Notes: a model not told the origin generated them from the letters alone. A stretch of 13,159 nucleotides of DNA from Actinomycetota bacterium (GCA_018268695.1 JAFDWD010001131.1:1-13159), one strand, 5' to 3'; positions 5,590-13,159 are shown, counted from the stretch's first letter. Numbers and translations: made by a program.

Positions 5590-8500
5590 GTGACGTCTAC
5601 GCTGGAGAAACTCGATACGCGATCGCTTGACGACCGCTACATGAAGTTCGGGGGCTCCGTGTTCATGACCGGGGTCCAGGCGATCGTGCGACTGATGCTC
5701 GACCAGCAGCGGCTCGACCACGGCCGCGGCCTGCGCACCGCGGCCTTCGTCTCCGGATACGAGGGCTCTCCTCTCGGTGGTCTCGACCTTGAGCTGGGGA
5801 GGCACCCGGAGCTGCTCGCCGAGCACGACCTCGTGCACCGCCCCGCGGTGAACGAGGAGCTCGGAGCGACCGCGATCCTCGGCTCCCAGCTCGCGCCCGA
5901 ACGCCCGGATGCCAGCTACGAGGGCGTCGTCGGATACTGGTACGGCAAGGCTCCGGGCCTCGACCGCGCAACCGACGCACTCCGCCACGCGAACCTGGCC
6001 GGTGCCCACCCCAGAGGTGGAGCCTTGGCCCTGGTCGGCGACGACCCACTGTCGAAGTCCTCGACCCTGCCCACCGCTTCGGAGGGCGCCCTCGCGGACC
6101 TCACGATGCCCACCTTCTATCCCGCCGACGCGCAAGATCTGATCGAGCTGGGCCTGCATGCCGTCGCGTTGTCGCGCGCGAGCGGCCTGTGGTCGGCGAT
6201 GAAGATCGTCACCAACGTCGCCGACGGCGGCTGTGACGTCGCCCTCGGCGAAAATCCATTCGCGCCGATATTCCCCGATCCGGCGGAGCACAAATCGGTG
6301 TTTCGACACGTGGTCAATTCCCGGTTGATCGGTCCGGTCCCGCTCGAACAGGAGAGCAGCGCTTTCGGGCCGCGACTGGAGATCGCCCACAGCTACGCGC
6401 GGCTCAACGGGCTCAACCGGCTCGACTCGAGGAGCTCCGACGACCGGATCGGGATCGTCGCGGCGGGAAAGTCGTACCTGGATCTGCTGCAAGCCCTCGA
6501 CCGCCTCGGCCTCGACGCCGCTGAGCGCGCGCGGCAAGGCATCCGCCTGCTGCGACTGGGGATGATCTTCCCGCTCGAGCCCTCGATCGTCACCGAGTTC
6601 GCCGACGGCCTCGATCGCATCGTCGTGGTCGAGGAGAAGCGGCCGTTCGTGGAGACCGCGATCAAGGAGGTCCTCTACGGAAAGGCCGGAGCACCGCCGG
6701 TCGTCGGCAAGAAGGACGATGCCGGCGGGTCACTGATCCCGGCCACGGGAGAGCTCGGGCCCGACCTCATCGCCGCAGCCCTCGCGGGTGACCTGCGGAG
6801 GCTGGACGGCCTCGAGGATCTTCCCCGGAGGCTGACCCCGACGGCGCCCGCCGTGTCATTGCCATTGGTCCCAGGACAGCAGACTGCTCGCACGCCCTAC
6901 TTCTGTTCCGGCTGCCCCCACAATACCTCGACCCAGGCACCGGCAGGATCCGCCGTCGGCGGCGGGATCGGTTGCCACGGCATGGTCCTGCTGATGAATC
7001 CGGAGCGCGTCGGCGACGTCGTCGGGCTGACCCAGATGGGTGGCGAGGGAAGCCAGTGGATCGGGATGTCGCCCTTCGTCGACGGCGATCACCTGCTGCA
7101 GAACATCGGCGACGGGACCTTCCACCACTCCGGCAGCTTGGCGCTCCGGGCGACGGTGGCCGCAGGCGTCAACATCACCTACAAGCTGCTCTACAACTCC
7201 GCGGTCGCGATGACCGGGGGCCAGCAGGCGGTCGGCGTTCGTACCGTGCCCGAGATCACCCACCTGCTCGATGCCGAAGGAGTCGCCAAGACGATCATCA
7301 CCACCGAGGACCCCGGGCGCTACCGCGGGGTGAAGCTCGCGAAGGGGGCCGAGGTCTGGCATCGGGAGCGCCTCGAGGAGGCGCAGGAGCATCTACGCGG
7401 AATCGCCGGGGTCACCGTCCTCGTCCACGACCAGGAATGCGCGATCGAGAAACGACGTCGCCGCAAGCGCACCCCGTCGGCCAAGCCGGAGCCGCGGATC
7501 TTCATCAACGAGCGCGTCTGCGAGGGCTGCGGCGACTGCGGGCAAAAGTCCAACTGCCTCTCGGTCGAGCCGATCGATACCGAGTACGGGCGCAAGACCC
7601 GCATCAACCAATCCTCCTGCAATCTGGACTACTCCTGCCTCGACGGCGACTGCCCCTCGTTCCTGACCGTGCTTCCGGCCAAGAACGGCAAGAAACCGTC
7701 GCCGCCCCGCTCCGACGAAACCGCGCGGCCCGCGCTTCCGGAGCCGATCGCCGTGGTGGGCGAGGACGAGATCAACATCCGCATGACCGGGATCGGCGGG
7801 ACCGGCGTCGTCACCGTCGCGCAGGTGGTTGCCTACGCCGCCAACATCGCCGGGCTCCACGTCCGCAGCCTCGATCAGACCGGCCTCTCGCAGAAGGCCG
7901 GGCCGGTGGTCTCCGACATCAAGATCTCGCGCTCGCCAGTACAGGGCGCAAACAAGATCGGCAACGGTGAATGCGACCTCTACCTCGGCTGTGACGTCCT
8001 GGTGGCCGCCGAGGAGCGCAACCTCCTGGCGGCGGACCCGGCGCGGACGGTCGCGGTTGTCTCCACCGACCGGGTCCCGACCGGCAAGATGGTCTCCGAC
8101 CCCGACGCGCAATTCCCCGCGGTCGACGACCTGACCGGGCCGATCCGCGCCGCCGGCCGCCCGGGCCTCGGCACCTTCTTCGACGCCCGTGGGCTGGCGG
8201 GCAGGGAGCTCGGCGGAGATCAGTTCGCGAACGTGGTGATGCTCGGCGCCGCCTACCAGGCCGGTGCCCTGCCGATTCCCCTCACCGCCGTGGAGGAGGC
8301 GATCAAGCTGAACGGGGTCGCCGTGCAGAAGAACCTCGCGGCCTTCGAGCTCGGTCGCCGCGCGGCCCTCGGCGAATTCGACGACGATGCGGCCCACGAA
8401 TCGGAGGGTGATCTGGCCCGGGTGGTCAGGGATCGAACGGACGAACTGATCGCCTACCAGAGCGCCGAGTACGCCCGCGCCTATGCCGAGGTGATCGAGC

Positions 8501-9039
8501 GGGTGCGGGCCGCCGAGGCCGAGGCCGTTCCGGAGAGCGAGGAACTTGCCCTCGCGGCGGCGCAAAACCTCTACAAGGTGATGGCCTACAAGGACGAGTA
8601 CGAGGTCGCCCGTCTGTCGCTCGATCCACAGCTCCGCGCGCAGATCGAGGAACAGTTCGGGACGGGCGCCCGGATCGCCTGGCGGCTGCACCCGCCGGTC
8701 CTGCGGGCACTCGGCATGCGCCGCAAGATCACCGTCAACGGATGGTGGGGCGACCCGCTCTTCCGTGGCCTGCGTGGCATGCGACGGCTCCGCGGCACCA
8801 AACTGGATCCGTTCGGATACAGCCGCGCGCGTCAGGAAGAGAGGCGGATCGCCCGCGAGTACCGGGCGCTGCTGGAAGACCTGGCCGCCGGGCTCTCACC
8901 CGGCAACCACGCGAGATCGGTCGAGATCGCGTCGCTCCCCGAGATGGTGCGTGGCTACGAGGACATCAAGCAGGACAGCATCGGGCGCTACGAGAAGCGC
9001 CGCGGCGAGTTGCTCGCCTCCTTGTCCGAGCTGGGCTGA
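5590..9039 (+). CDS. Fused indolepyruvate:ferredoxin oxidoreductase (IorA-IorB type)
   Basis: This enzyme class oxidatively decarboxylates 2-oxoacids, classically arylpyruvates from aromatic amino acids, to acyl-CoA using thiamine diphosphate and ferredoxin. The 1149-residue protein is the long single-chain form. An N-terminal pyrimidine-binding domain carries V-N-E-E near 87-90 and a K-S-S-T-L-P-T stretch near 156-162. A thiamine-diphosphate core follows with F-C-S-G-C-P-H at 438-444, G-G-I-G-C-H-G from 458, and G-D-G-T-F-H-H-S-G from 507 with N-I-T-Y from 528. A ferredoxin-like segment holds Cys644/647/650/656 and then Cys677/683/688. A gamma (POR-type) domain begins near 731 with R-M-T-G-I-G-G-T-G and contains L-D-Q-T-G-L-S-Q-K. 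The last 240 or so residues are the helical tail typical of long fused homologues. It sits 49 nt behind the dehydrogenase, with no terminator between, so the two are probably cotranscribed. The family is sure; the preferred 2-oxoacid (aryl or branched-chain) is not. Confidence 0.93.
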   Translation: MTSTLEKLDTRSLDDRYMKFGGSVFMTGVQAIVRLMLDQQRLDHGRGLRTAAFVSGYEGSPLGGLDLELGRHPELLAEHDLVHRPAVNEELGATAILGSQLAPERPDASYEGVVGYWYGKAPGLDRATDALRHANLAGAHPRGGALALVGDDPLSKSSTLPTASEGALADLTMPTFYPADAQDLIELGLHAVALSRASGLWSAMKIVTNVADGGCDVALGENPFAPIFPDPAEHKSVFRHVVNSRLIGPVPLEQESSAFGPRLEIAHSYARLNGLNRLDSRSSDDRIGIVAAGKSYLDLLQALDRLGLDAAERARQGIRLLRLGMIFPLEPSIVTEFADGLDRIVVVEEKRPFVETAIKEVLYGKAGAPPVVGKKDDAGGSLIPATGELGPDLIAAALAGDLRRLDGLEDLPRRLTPTAPAVSLPLVPGQQTARTPYFCSGCPHNTSTQAPAGSAVGGGIGCHGMVLLMNPERVGDVVGLTQMGGEGSQWIGMSPFVDGDHLLQNIGDGTFHHSGSLALRATVAAGVNITYKLLYNSAVAMTGGQQAVGVRTVPEITHLLDAEGVAKTIITTEDPGRYRGVKLAKGAEVWHRERLEEAQEHLRGIAGVTVLVHDQECAIEKRRRRKRTPSAKPEPRIFINERVCEGCGDCGQKSNCLSVEPIDTEYGRKTRINQSSCNLDYSCLDGDCPSFLTVLPAKNGKKPSPPRSDETARPALPEPIAVVGEDEINIRMTGIGGTGVVTVAQVVAYAANIAGLHVRSLDQTGLSQKAGPVVSDIKISRSPVQGANKIGNGECDLYLGCDVLVAAEERNLLAADPARTVAVVSTDRVPTGKMVSDPDAQFPAVDDLTGPIRAAGRPGLGTFFDARGLAGRELGGDQFANVVMLGAAYQAGALPIPLTAVEEAIKLNGVAVQKNLAAFELGRRAALGEFDDDAAHESEGDLARVVRDRTDELIAYQSAEYARAYAEVIERVRAAEAEAVPESEELALAAAQNLYKVMAYKDEYEVARLSLDPQLRAQIEEQFGTGARIAWRLHPPVLRALGMRRKITVNGWWGDPLFRGLRGMRRLRGTKLDPFGYSRARQEERRIAREYRALLEDLAAGLSPGNHARSVEIASLPEMVRGYEDIKQDSIGRYEKRRGELLASLSELG

Positions 9040-9059
9040 CGGGCCCACCTGAAAGTACC

Positions 9060-9092
9060 GCGGCATGCCAGGGCGCGACCCTGGCGTGCCGC
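9060..9092. terminator. Hairpin terminator between converging operons
   Basis: A 14-bp GC-rich stem with one G-T wobble closes a 5-nt CGCGA loop (arms 9060-9073 and 9079-9092). It lies 20 nt past the oxidoreductase stop and 67 nt from the stop of the last ABC gene. It is placed to terminate both converging transcripts. There is no real T tract on either strand; the minus side has only a short TACTTTC. It may therefore act as an intrinsic terminator of the type common in high-GC actinobacteria, or as a 3'-end barrier. Confidence 0.65.
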
Positions 9093-9159
9093 CGACGTCG
9101 ATCCACCCGTGCGTTCGTCGTGGAATACCTCTGGGCCATCCTCCCGGCCCGATCGTCGA

Positions 9160-10002
9160 TTACTCCGCCGCGGGCGCCTCGGCCGGCGAGTCGATTCGTG
9201 CTGACCTGGTTTCCAGCGGCGGTAGATCGGTCGTCGCGTCGAGAAGACGCCTGGTGAATTCGTGCTGGGGATCGGCGAACACCTTGTCCACGGTCCCCTC
9301 CTCGACGATCGCCCCTTCGCTCATCACCGCCACGCGGTCGCAGAGCTGCTTGACCACCGCCAGGTCGTGGGAGATGAAGAGCATCGTCAACCCGAGCTCC
9401 TTCTGCAGGCGTTTCAGCAGGATCAAGATCGACGCCTGGATCGAGACGTCGAGCGCTGAAACCGGCTCGTCGGCGACGAGAAGGGTCGGCTCGGCCGCGA
9501 GCGCGCGGGCGATGCCGACCCGCTGACGCTGCCCGCCGGAGAAGGCGTTGGGGCGCCGATCGAGATTGTGCTCGGGCAGCCCGACCATCGAGAGGAGCTC
9601 GGCGGCCCGCTCCCTGGCCGCCTGCTTGCTGTCGGCGAGGCCATTGACGCGCAGTAGTTCGGTGATCGCCGCCCCCACCTTCATCCGCGGGTTGAGCGAG
9701 CTGTAGGGGTCCTGGAAGACCATCTGGATCGCGCGCCGCTGGGACCCGTCCTTGCGCGGGTTCAGCGGTGCCCCGTCGAAGGTGATGTCCCCGCTCGTCG
9801 GCTCCTGCAGACCGACCACGCACTTGGCGGCGGTCGACTTCCCGGCCCCCGACTCCCCCACGAGCGCGAAGGCTTCGCCTCGGTGGATGGTGAAGCTGAC
9901 GCCGCGGAGCGCCTCGAATGCCTCGGACCTGCGGAGAAATATGTCGCGCCCGCCACCGAACTGCACTCGCAGGTCGCTGGCCTCGAGCAATACGTCAGGC
10001 AT
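9160..10002 (-). CDS. Peptide ABC importer ATP-binding protein, DppF/OppF type
   Basis: This is the second ATPase of the importer and would power uptake of peptides or similar solutes from the cytoplasmic face. The 280-residue protein has Walker A G-E-S-G-A-G-K-S at 49-56. It has Q-loop M-V-F-Q-D-P-Y-S-S-L-N-P, signature F-S-G-G-Q-R-Q-R-V, Walker B T-L-L-V-A-D-E-P-V-S-A-L-D and the switch His in F-I-S-H-D-L-A. The Q-D-P-Y-S-S-L-N-P wording is characteristic of the F-type ATPase. It ends soon after the nucleotide-binding domain with an A/E/P-rich tail and lacks the cysteine-bearing C-terminal oligopeptide-transporter segment that the D-type partner has. Common DppF proteins are around 320 residues or more, so this one is short but not obviously broken. 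The ATG at 10002 overlaps the 3' end of the preceding ATPase gene by 8 nt. It is the last gene of the operon. Confidence 0.92.
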   Translation of the reverse strand: MPDVLLEASDLRVQFGGGRDIFLRRSEAFEALRGVSFTIHRGEAFALVGESGAGKSTAAKCVVGLQEPTSGDITFDGAPLNPRKDGSQRRAIQMVFQDPYSSLNPRMKVGAAITELLRVNGLADSKQAARERAAELLSMVGLPEHNLDRRPNAFSGGQRQRVGIARALAAEPTLLVADEPVSALDVSIQASILILLKRLQKELGLTMLFISHDLAVVKQLCDRVAVMSEGAIVEEGTVDKVFADPQHEFTRRLLDATTDLPPLETRSARIDSPAEAPAAE

Positions 10003-11011
10003 CTGCGGCCTCCACCATCTCCTCCAGGATCTCGTGCCGGCGACAGGCGCTCAGGCGCCCGCCGCCGATGTCGATCAGCTTGGCTTCCTGCCCGCACTCG
10101 GGCTCCGCGTAGGCGCAGCGCGCGGCGAACGGGCAGCCCGTCGGCACCTCGCCGGCGCCGGGGGGCGTACCGGGGATCGCCCGCAGTGCGTCGATCGTGG
10201 TGTCGCGGGTGGGGACAGCCTCGAGCAGCGCGAGCGTGTACGGGTGTCGGGGGCGACGGAGGACCTCCTCCGACCCACCTTCCTCCACCATCCGCCCCGC
10301 GTACATGACGGCGATCCGATCGCAGACGCGAGCGACGACGCCGAGGTCATGGGTCACCAGCACGATGCCGATGTTCAGTTCCGACGCCAGCCCGACGATC
10401 AGGTCGAGCACTTTCATCGTGACGGTGGCGTCGAGGGCGGTGGTCGGCTCATCGCAGAGAAGGAGCGACGGTTCGCCCGCCAACGCGATCGCGATCACGA
10501 CCCGCTGGCGCATACCGCCGGACAACTCGTGTGGGAACAGCCGGTAACGACGCTCGGGTTCGGTGAAGCCCATCTGACCGAGCAATTCGATCGCCCGCGC
10601 CTTGGCGTCCTTCCGCGTCAGGTCACCGTGGATACGAGCGGCCTCCGCGATCTGGCGCCCGATCCGCATCGTCGGATTGAGCGCGGTCATCGGCTCTTGG
10701 AAGACCATGCCGACGACACCCCCGCGCAGATGGTGGATCTCACGCTCGCCGGCGCTCGCCACGTCGATGTCCTCGATCTCGACGCTGCCCGCCGAGATCG
10801 AGGCCCCGGTCGGGAGGAGGCCGGCGATCGCCTTCAGGGTCAGGGACTTGCCGGAGCCGGACTCGCCGACGATGCCGACGACTTCTCCACGCTCGGCGCG
10901 CAGAGTCGCCCCGGACACCGGCTCGAGCCCGCCGGCGACCGCGACCCGAAGATCACGGACGCTCAGCAGCACGGAGCCATCGTTCGCCCGCTTGGTGACG
11001 GTGCCCTCCAT
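9995..11011 (-). CDS. Peptide ABC importer ATP-binding protein, DppD/OppD type
   Basis: This is the first ATPase of the importer. From the ATG at 11011 it is 338 residues, the usual DppD length. It has Walker A G-E-S-G-S-G-K-S at 49-56, Q-loop [10 protein letters not shown] and signature L-S-G-G-M-R-Q-R-V. Walker B is [12 protein letters not shown], with the switch His in V-T-H-D-L-G. The C-terminus carries the oligopeptide-transporter segment with conserved cysteines, C-P-F-A-A-R-C-A-Y then a Cys in P-E-C and one in S-A-C-R-R-H. In characterised DppD homologues this segment binds an Fe-S cluster. An in-frame start 33 codons upstream (11110) exists, but that stretch lies wholly within the permease C gene and has no domain resemblance. 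The chosen ATG shares one base with the permease stop (TGATG), indicating coupled translation. Confidence 0.93.
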   Translation of the reverse strand: MEGTVTKRANDGSVLLSVRDLRVAVAGGLEPVSGATLRAERGEVVGIVGESGSGKSLTLKAIAGLLPTGASISAGSVEIEDIDVASAGEREIHHLRGGVVGMVFQEPMTALNPTMRIGRQIAEAARIHGDLTRKDAKARAIELLGQMGFTEPERRYRLFPHELSGGMRQRVVIAIALAGEPSLLLCDEPTTALDATVTMKVLDLIVGLASELNIGIVLVTHDLGVVARVCDRIAVMYAGRMVEEGGSEEVLRRPRHPYTLALLEAVPTRDTTIDALRAIPGTPPGAGEVPTGCPFAARCAYAEPECGQEAKLIDIGGGRLSACRRHEILEEMVEAADA

Positions 11012-11931
11012 CAGCGCAGATCCAGCTTCTGGGCGAGGCCCTCGGCGATGAGCGAAAGGCTGAGACCGGTGATCATGATCGCGACCCCGGGGAATACCGC
11101 CAACCACCACTGGTTGTTGAAGTAGGACTGGGCTTCGGCGATCATCGTCCCCCAGTCCGGGGCCGGGGGTGGGACCCCCAGGCCAAGGTAGCCGAGCGTG
11201 GTGATGAAGATGATGATCACGACCGCGTCCGACATCGCGTAGACGATCGACTGACTGATGATGTTCGGCAGGATCTGGCGCAGGACGATCCGCCAGGCCG
11301 GGATGCCGCCGACCCGCGCCGCCATGACGTACTCCATCGCCGCTTCGCGGCGGGCCGACGTTCGGGCGAGTCGCGCGTAGACCACCCAGTCGACGGCGGT
11401 CACGGCGATGATGATCGTGGTGACGCCCGGTCCGAGTACGAAGACCAGGGCGATCAACAGCACGAGGATCGGGAAGGCGATGATCACGTCGATGATGCCG
11501 ACCACCAGCGAGTCGGCCCAGCCGCCGCGATAGCCAGAGACGATGCCCACCACGCTGCCGATGATGAAGGGACCGAGGAGGGCGGCGAGAGCGATGAAGA
11601 TGTCGTTTCGCACCCCGTAGATGAGCCGCGACAAAGTGTCGCGCCCGAACTGATCGGTTCCGAGTAGATGTCCCGCGGTGCCGGGTGGCGCCAGGGTCGC
11701 GTCGAAGTTCTGCTTGACCGGGTCGTAGGGGGCGATCACGCCCGCCAGGATCCCGACCAGGAAGAGGATGCCAAGCATGATCAGTCCGACGGTCAGCGAG
11801 GCATTGCCGCCCATCCTGCGGCTGACCGCGCGACCGATGATCGTGGGGCGAAGGGGCGTGCGCGACTCGACGTCCAGGTCACGCGTAGAAACCGGGCCGG
11901 TGTACTCGGAGGAACCTCCGGCGGCGCTCAT
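11011..11931 (-). CDS. Peptide ABC importer permease, DppC/OppC type
   Basis: This is an inner-membrane permease that pairs with the B subunit to form the translocation channel. The 306-residue protein has a hydrophilic N-terminal region of about 45 residues. A first membrane segment follows, and then the periplasmic part with Y-D-P-V-K-Q-N-F and H-L-L-G-T-D-Q-F-G-R-D, the DppC/OppC hallmark. Four or five further hydrophobic segments follow. The EAA-like ATPase-contact loop reads E-Y-V-M-A-A-R-V-G-G and continues R-I-V-L-R-Q-I-L-P-N. Near the end are L-G-L-G-V-P-P-P-A-P-D-W-G, W-W-L-A-V-F-P-G and the final L-A-Q-K-L-D-L-R. Its ATG at 11931 overlaps the stop of the B permease gene as ATGA. Its stop shares a base with the start of the D-type ATPase gene. 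The N-terminal extension is common in actinobacterial homologues and is not a sign of a wrong start. Confidence 0.94.
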   Translation of the reverse strand: MSAAGGSSEYTGPVSTRDLDVESRTPLRPTIIGRAVSRRMGGNASLTVGLIMLGILFLVGILAGVIAPYDPVKQNFDATLAPPGTAGHLLGTDQFGRDTLSRLIYGVRNDIFIALAALLGPFIIGSVVGIVSGYRGGWADSLVVGIIDVIIAFPILVLLIALVFVLGPGVTTIIIAVTAVDWVVYARLARTSARREAAMEYVMAARVGGIPAWRIVLRQILPNIISQSIVYAMSDAVVIIIFITTLGYLGLGVPPPAPDWGTMIAEAQSYFNNQWWLAVFPGVAIMITGLSLSLIAEGLAQKLDLR

Positions 11932-12869
11932 CGTGCCTCCACCCTGGGGTCGATCAAGGCCTGCGCCAGATCACCCATCACGTTTACGAGAACGACTACC
12001 AACGCAAGAATCAAGGTCACCGCCTGAACCACCGGGAAGTCCCGATTGTTGATCGCCTGCAACATGAGGGCCCCGACGCCGCCGAGGCTGAATACCTGTT
12101 CGATCACGAGCGTGCCACCGACCAGGAAACTGATGTTCACCGCGAGGACCGTCACCGACGGCGCGAGCGCGTTACGAAGGACATGCCGGAACCGGATCTG
12201 ACGCTCGGTCAGCCCCTTTGCACGCGCGGTGGTGACGAAGTCGGCCTCGGAGACCCTGAGGATCTCGGCCCGGAGGCTCCTGACCACCAACGGCACGATT
12301 CCCGCCGCGATGGTGAGGCTGGGGAGGAACAGCGATTCCAGATGCCCGGCGAACCCAGAGCCATAGCCGCCAGAAGGAAATACGCCGGCTTCGATCGTCA
12401 CGTACTCGATCAGGACCAGACCCAGCCAGAAACCGGGGATGCCCAAAGAGACCACCGAGAGTAGTTGAACCAGACGATCGCGAATCGCGCCAGGCTTCGA
12501 GGCGGCGATCAGCGCCGCCGGCAAGGACAGCAGGCAGGTCAGCACGGCGGCGTAACCAAGAAGCCAGAGCGTCACCGGCATTCGTTCCATGACCAGAGCG
12601 CCGGCGGACTGTTCGTATCGCAATGACGAGCCGAGGTTTCCGGTCAGTAGGTGCTTCATGAACAACAGGTACTGCTGAGGCAACGATTGGTCGAGGCCCC
12701 ATTTGTGACGGAGCGCTTCGACCGCGCCAGGCGTCGCATGGACGCCGAGCGCGGTCTTCGCCGGATCGCCTGGGACGAGGTGGATCAGGAAGAACACGAC
12801 AATCGTGACTCCGATGATCACCGGGATTGCCGCCAACAGGCGTCTGGCGAAGAACCGCGCGTATTGCAT
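11928..12869 (-). CDS. Peptide ABC importer permease, DppB/OppB type
   Basis: This is an inner-membrane permease of the binding-protein-dependent peptide family. The 313-residue protein starts MQYARFFARRLLAAIPVIIG and continues into F-F-L-I-H-L-V-P-G-D-P, the standard DppB opening with its first membrane helix. It then has the soluble L-G-L-D-Q-S-L-P-Q-Q-Y-like region and a membrane block of five further helices. The EAA loop has D-F-V-T-T-A-R-A-K-G-L with H-V-L-R-N-A-L-A-P. A V-I-E-Q-V-F-S-L-G-G-V-G-A-L segment and the N-V-M-G-D-L-A-Q-A-L-I-D-P-R-V end complete the match. The start lies 4 nt past the stop of the solute-binding protein gene, and the stop overlaps the next gene as ATGA. Whether the transporter carries di- or oligopeptides or another ligand such as nickel or an opine cannot be told from the permease. 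Confidence 0.95.
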   Translation of the reverse strand: MQYARFFARRLLAAIPVIIGVTIVVFFLIHLVPGDPAKTALGVHATPGAVEALRHKWGLDQSLPQQYLLFMKHLLTGNLGSSLRYEQSAGALVMERMPVTLWLLGYAAVLTCLLSLPAALIAASKPGAIRDRLVQLLSVVSLGIPGFWLGLVLIEYVTIEAGVFPSGGYGSGFAGHLESLFLPSLTIAAGIVPLVVRSLRAEILRVSEADFVTTARAKGLTERQIRFRHVLRNALAPSVTVLAVNISFLVGGTLVIEQVFSLGGVGALMLQAINNRDFPVVQAVTLILALVVVLVNVMGDLAQALIDPRVEAR

Positions 12870-12873
12870 GCGT

Positions 12874-13159
12874 CTAGTCCGTGAGCGAGGTTTCGCCTAG
12901 ATCAAGGATCCCCGTCGGCGCGACCCAGAAGCCCGACAGGCCTTTGTCATATGCCCAGGTGAAATTCGCATACGCAAGCTGGATGACGTTTTCATCTTCG
13001 TAGATGATCTGCTGCATCTTGTGCCACAGCGCTTCCCGCTTGGTGTCGTCGATCTCGCTCTGAGCCTGGGGGAACAGCTTCTGGATTTCACTGGTGTCGG
13101 TGTAGGACCAGTTGCCGTTCGAGCCCAGGTACCAAGAGAACAATTCGATCGGCGTCGGC
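12874..13159 (-). CDS. Peptide ABC importer solute-binding protein, C-terminal end only
   Basis: The open frame runs from the right window edge to a TAG at 12876-12874 and shows about 94 residues of a longer protein whose start lies outside. Visible features are W-Y-L-G-S-N-G-N, an I-D-D-T-K-R-E-A-L-W-H-K-M-Q-Q-I-I helix and the sequence N-V-I-Q-L-A-Y-A-N-F-T-W-A. It ends G-F-W-V-A-P-T-G-I-L-D-L. This matches the end of family 5 (DppA/OppA-type) extracytoplasmic binding proteins, in which a helix of this kind precedes the last strands. In an actinobacterium such a protein would be a lipoprotein, but the signal sequence is not in view. The stop is 4 nt from the start of the B permease gene, so it heads this operon or follows closely from its promoter. 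The ligand is unknown; the family assignment is fairly firm from context plus sequence. Confidence 0.85.
   Translation of the reverse strand, partial: PTPIELFSWYLGSNGNWSYTDTSEIQKLFPQAQSEIDDTKREALWHKMQQIIYEDENVIQLAYANFTWAYDKGLSGFWVAPTGILDLGETSLTD

Noticed and set aside
5506..6537. 343-codon minus-strand frame opposite the start of the indolepyruvate oxidoreductase
   Set aside because: Composition-driven shadow frame of a confidently identified gene; no family motif and no upstream ribosome site context.
7393..8691. 432-codon minus-strand frame opposite the C-terminal half of the oxidoreductase
   Set aside because: Same reason: low-complexity V/G/D/R-rich product, fully antisense to conserved gamma-domain coding sequence.
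11012..11110. Extended N-terminus for the D-type ATPase starting at 11110
   Set aside because: The 33 extra residues lie entirely within the permease C gene and resemble no transporter sequence; the ATG at 11011 gives the normal length and a TGATG junction.
9752..11125. 457-codon plus-strand frame opposite the two ATPase genes
   Set aside because: Shadow of the ABC ATPase genes, with their motifs on the other strand; its product looks like random His/Arg/Asp-rich sequence.
1..13159. CRISPR arrays, tRNA genes, insertion sequences, phage or defence genes
   Set aside because: I looked for regular direct repeats, cloverleaf-like segments, transposase or integrase motifs and nuclease or toxin motifs, and saw none. 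The genes are metabolic and transport functions.

Overview
The window is GC-rich bacterial chromosome, roughly two-thirds G+C by eye, with strong third-position GC bias. It is densely packed with 10 protein-coding genes in three blocks. The glutaminase-dependent PLP synthase pair, the M29 aminopeptidase behind it, the fused indolepyruvate oxidoreductase and the codon usage fit a free-living, amino-acid-using Actinomycetota. The Thermoleophilia/Solirubrobacterales lineage is a plausible but unproven guess. I see no rRNA, tRNA, CRISPR array, insertion sequence, integrase, phage gene or known defence system.

Block 1 (about 1-2580, minus strand) reads in transcription order: a 9-codon mini-ORF, a VOC/glyoxalase-fold protein, pdxS, pdxT, and an M29 aminopeptidase whose C-terminal half lies off the left edge. 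Junctions are very tight: TGATG between mini-ORF and VOC gene, a 13-nt gap to pdxS, 1 nt between pdxS and pdxT, and ATGA between pdxT and the aminopeptidase. This looks like one operon. The pdxT N-terminus makes sense only if translation starts at a CTG codon.

Block 2 (about 2653-9092, plus strand) is divergent from block 1. The 127-nt spacer holds an AT-rich perfect inverted repeat overlapping a consensus TATAAT. It drives a one-piece FAD plus Fe-S D-2-hydroxyacid dehydrogenase (D-lactate / D-2-hydroxyglutarate dehydrogenase type). After 49 nt follows a fused indolepyruvate:ferredoxin oxidoreductase. Together they could convert a D-2-hydroxyacid to a 2-oxoacid and then to an acyl-CoA with low-potential electrons; this pairing is the most interesting biology here.

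Block 3 (about 9160-13159, minus strand) is a convergent peptide-type ABC importer operon in the order solute-binding protein (C-terminal end only), permease B, permease C, ATPase D, ATPase F, with overlapping or nearly touching genes. A strong GC hairpin at 9060-9092 sits between the converging blocks and probably terminates both.

A common theme may be uptake of peptides and catabolism of amino-acid carbon skeletons (peptide importer, aminopeptidase, PLP cofactor supply, 2-oxoacid oxidation). That link is inference from adjacency only. No stretch longer than 300 nt lacks a gene; the two largest gaps are 2552-2678 and 9040-9159.
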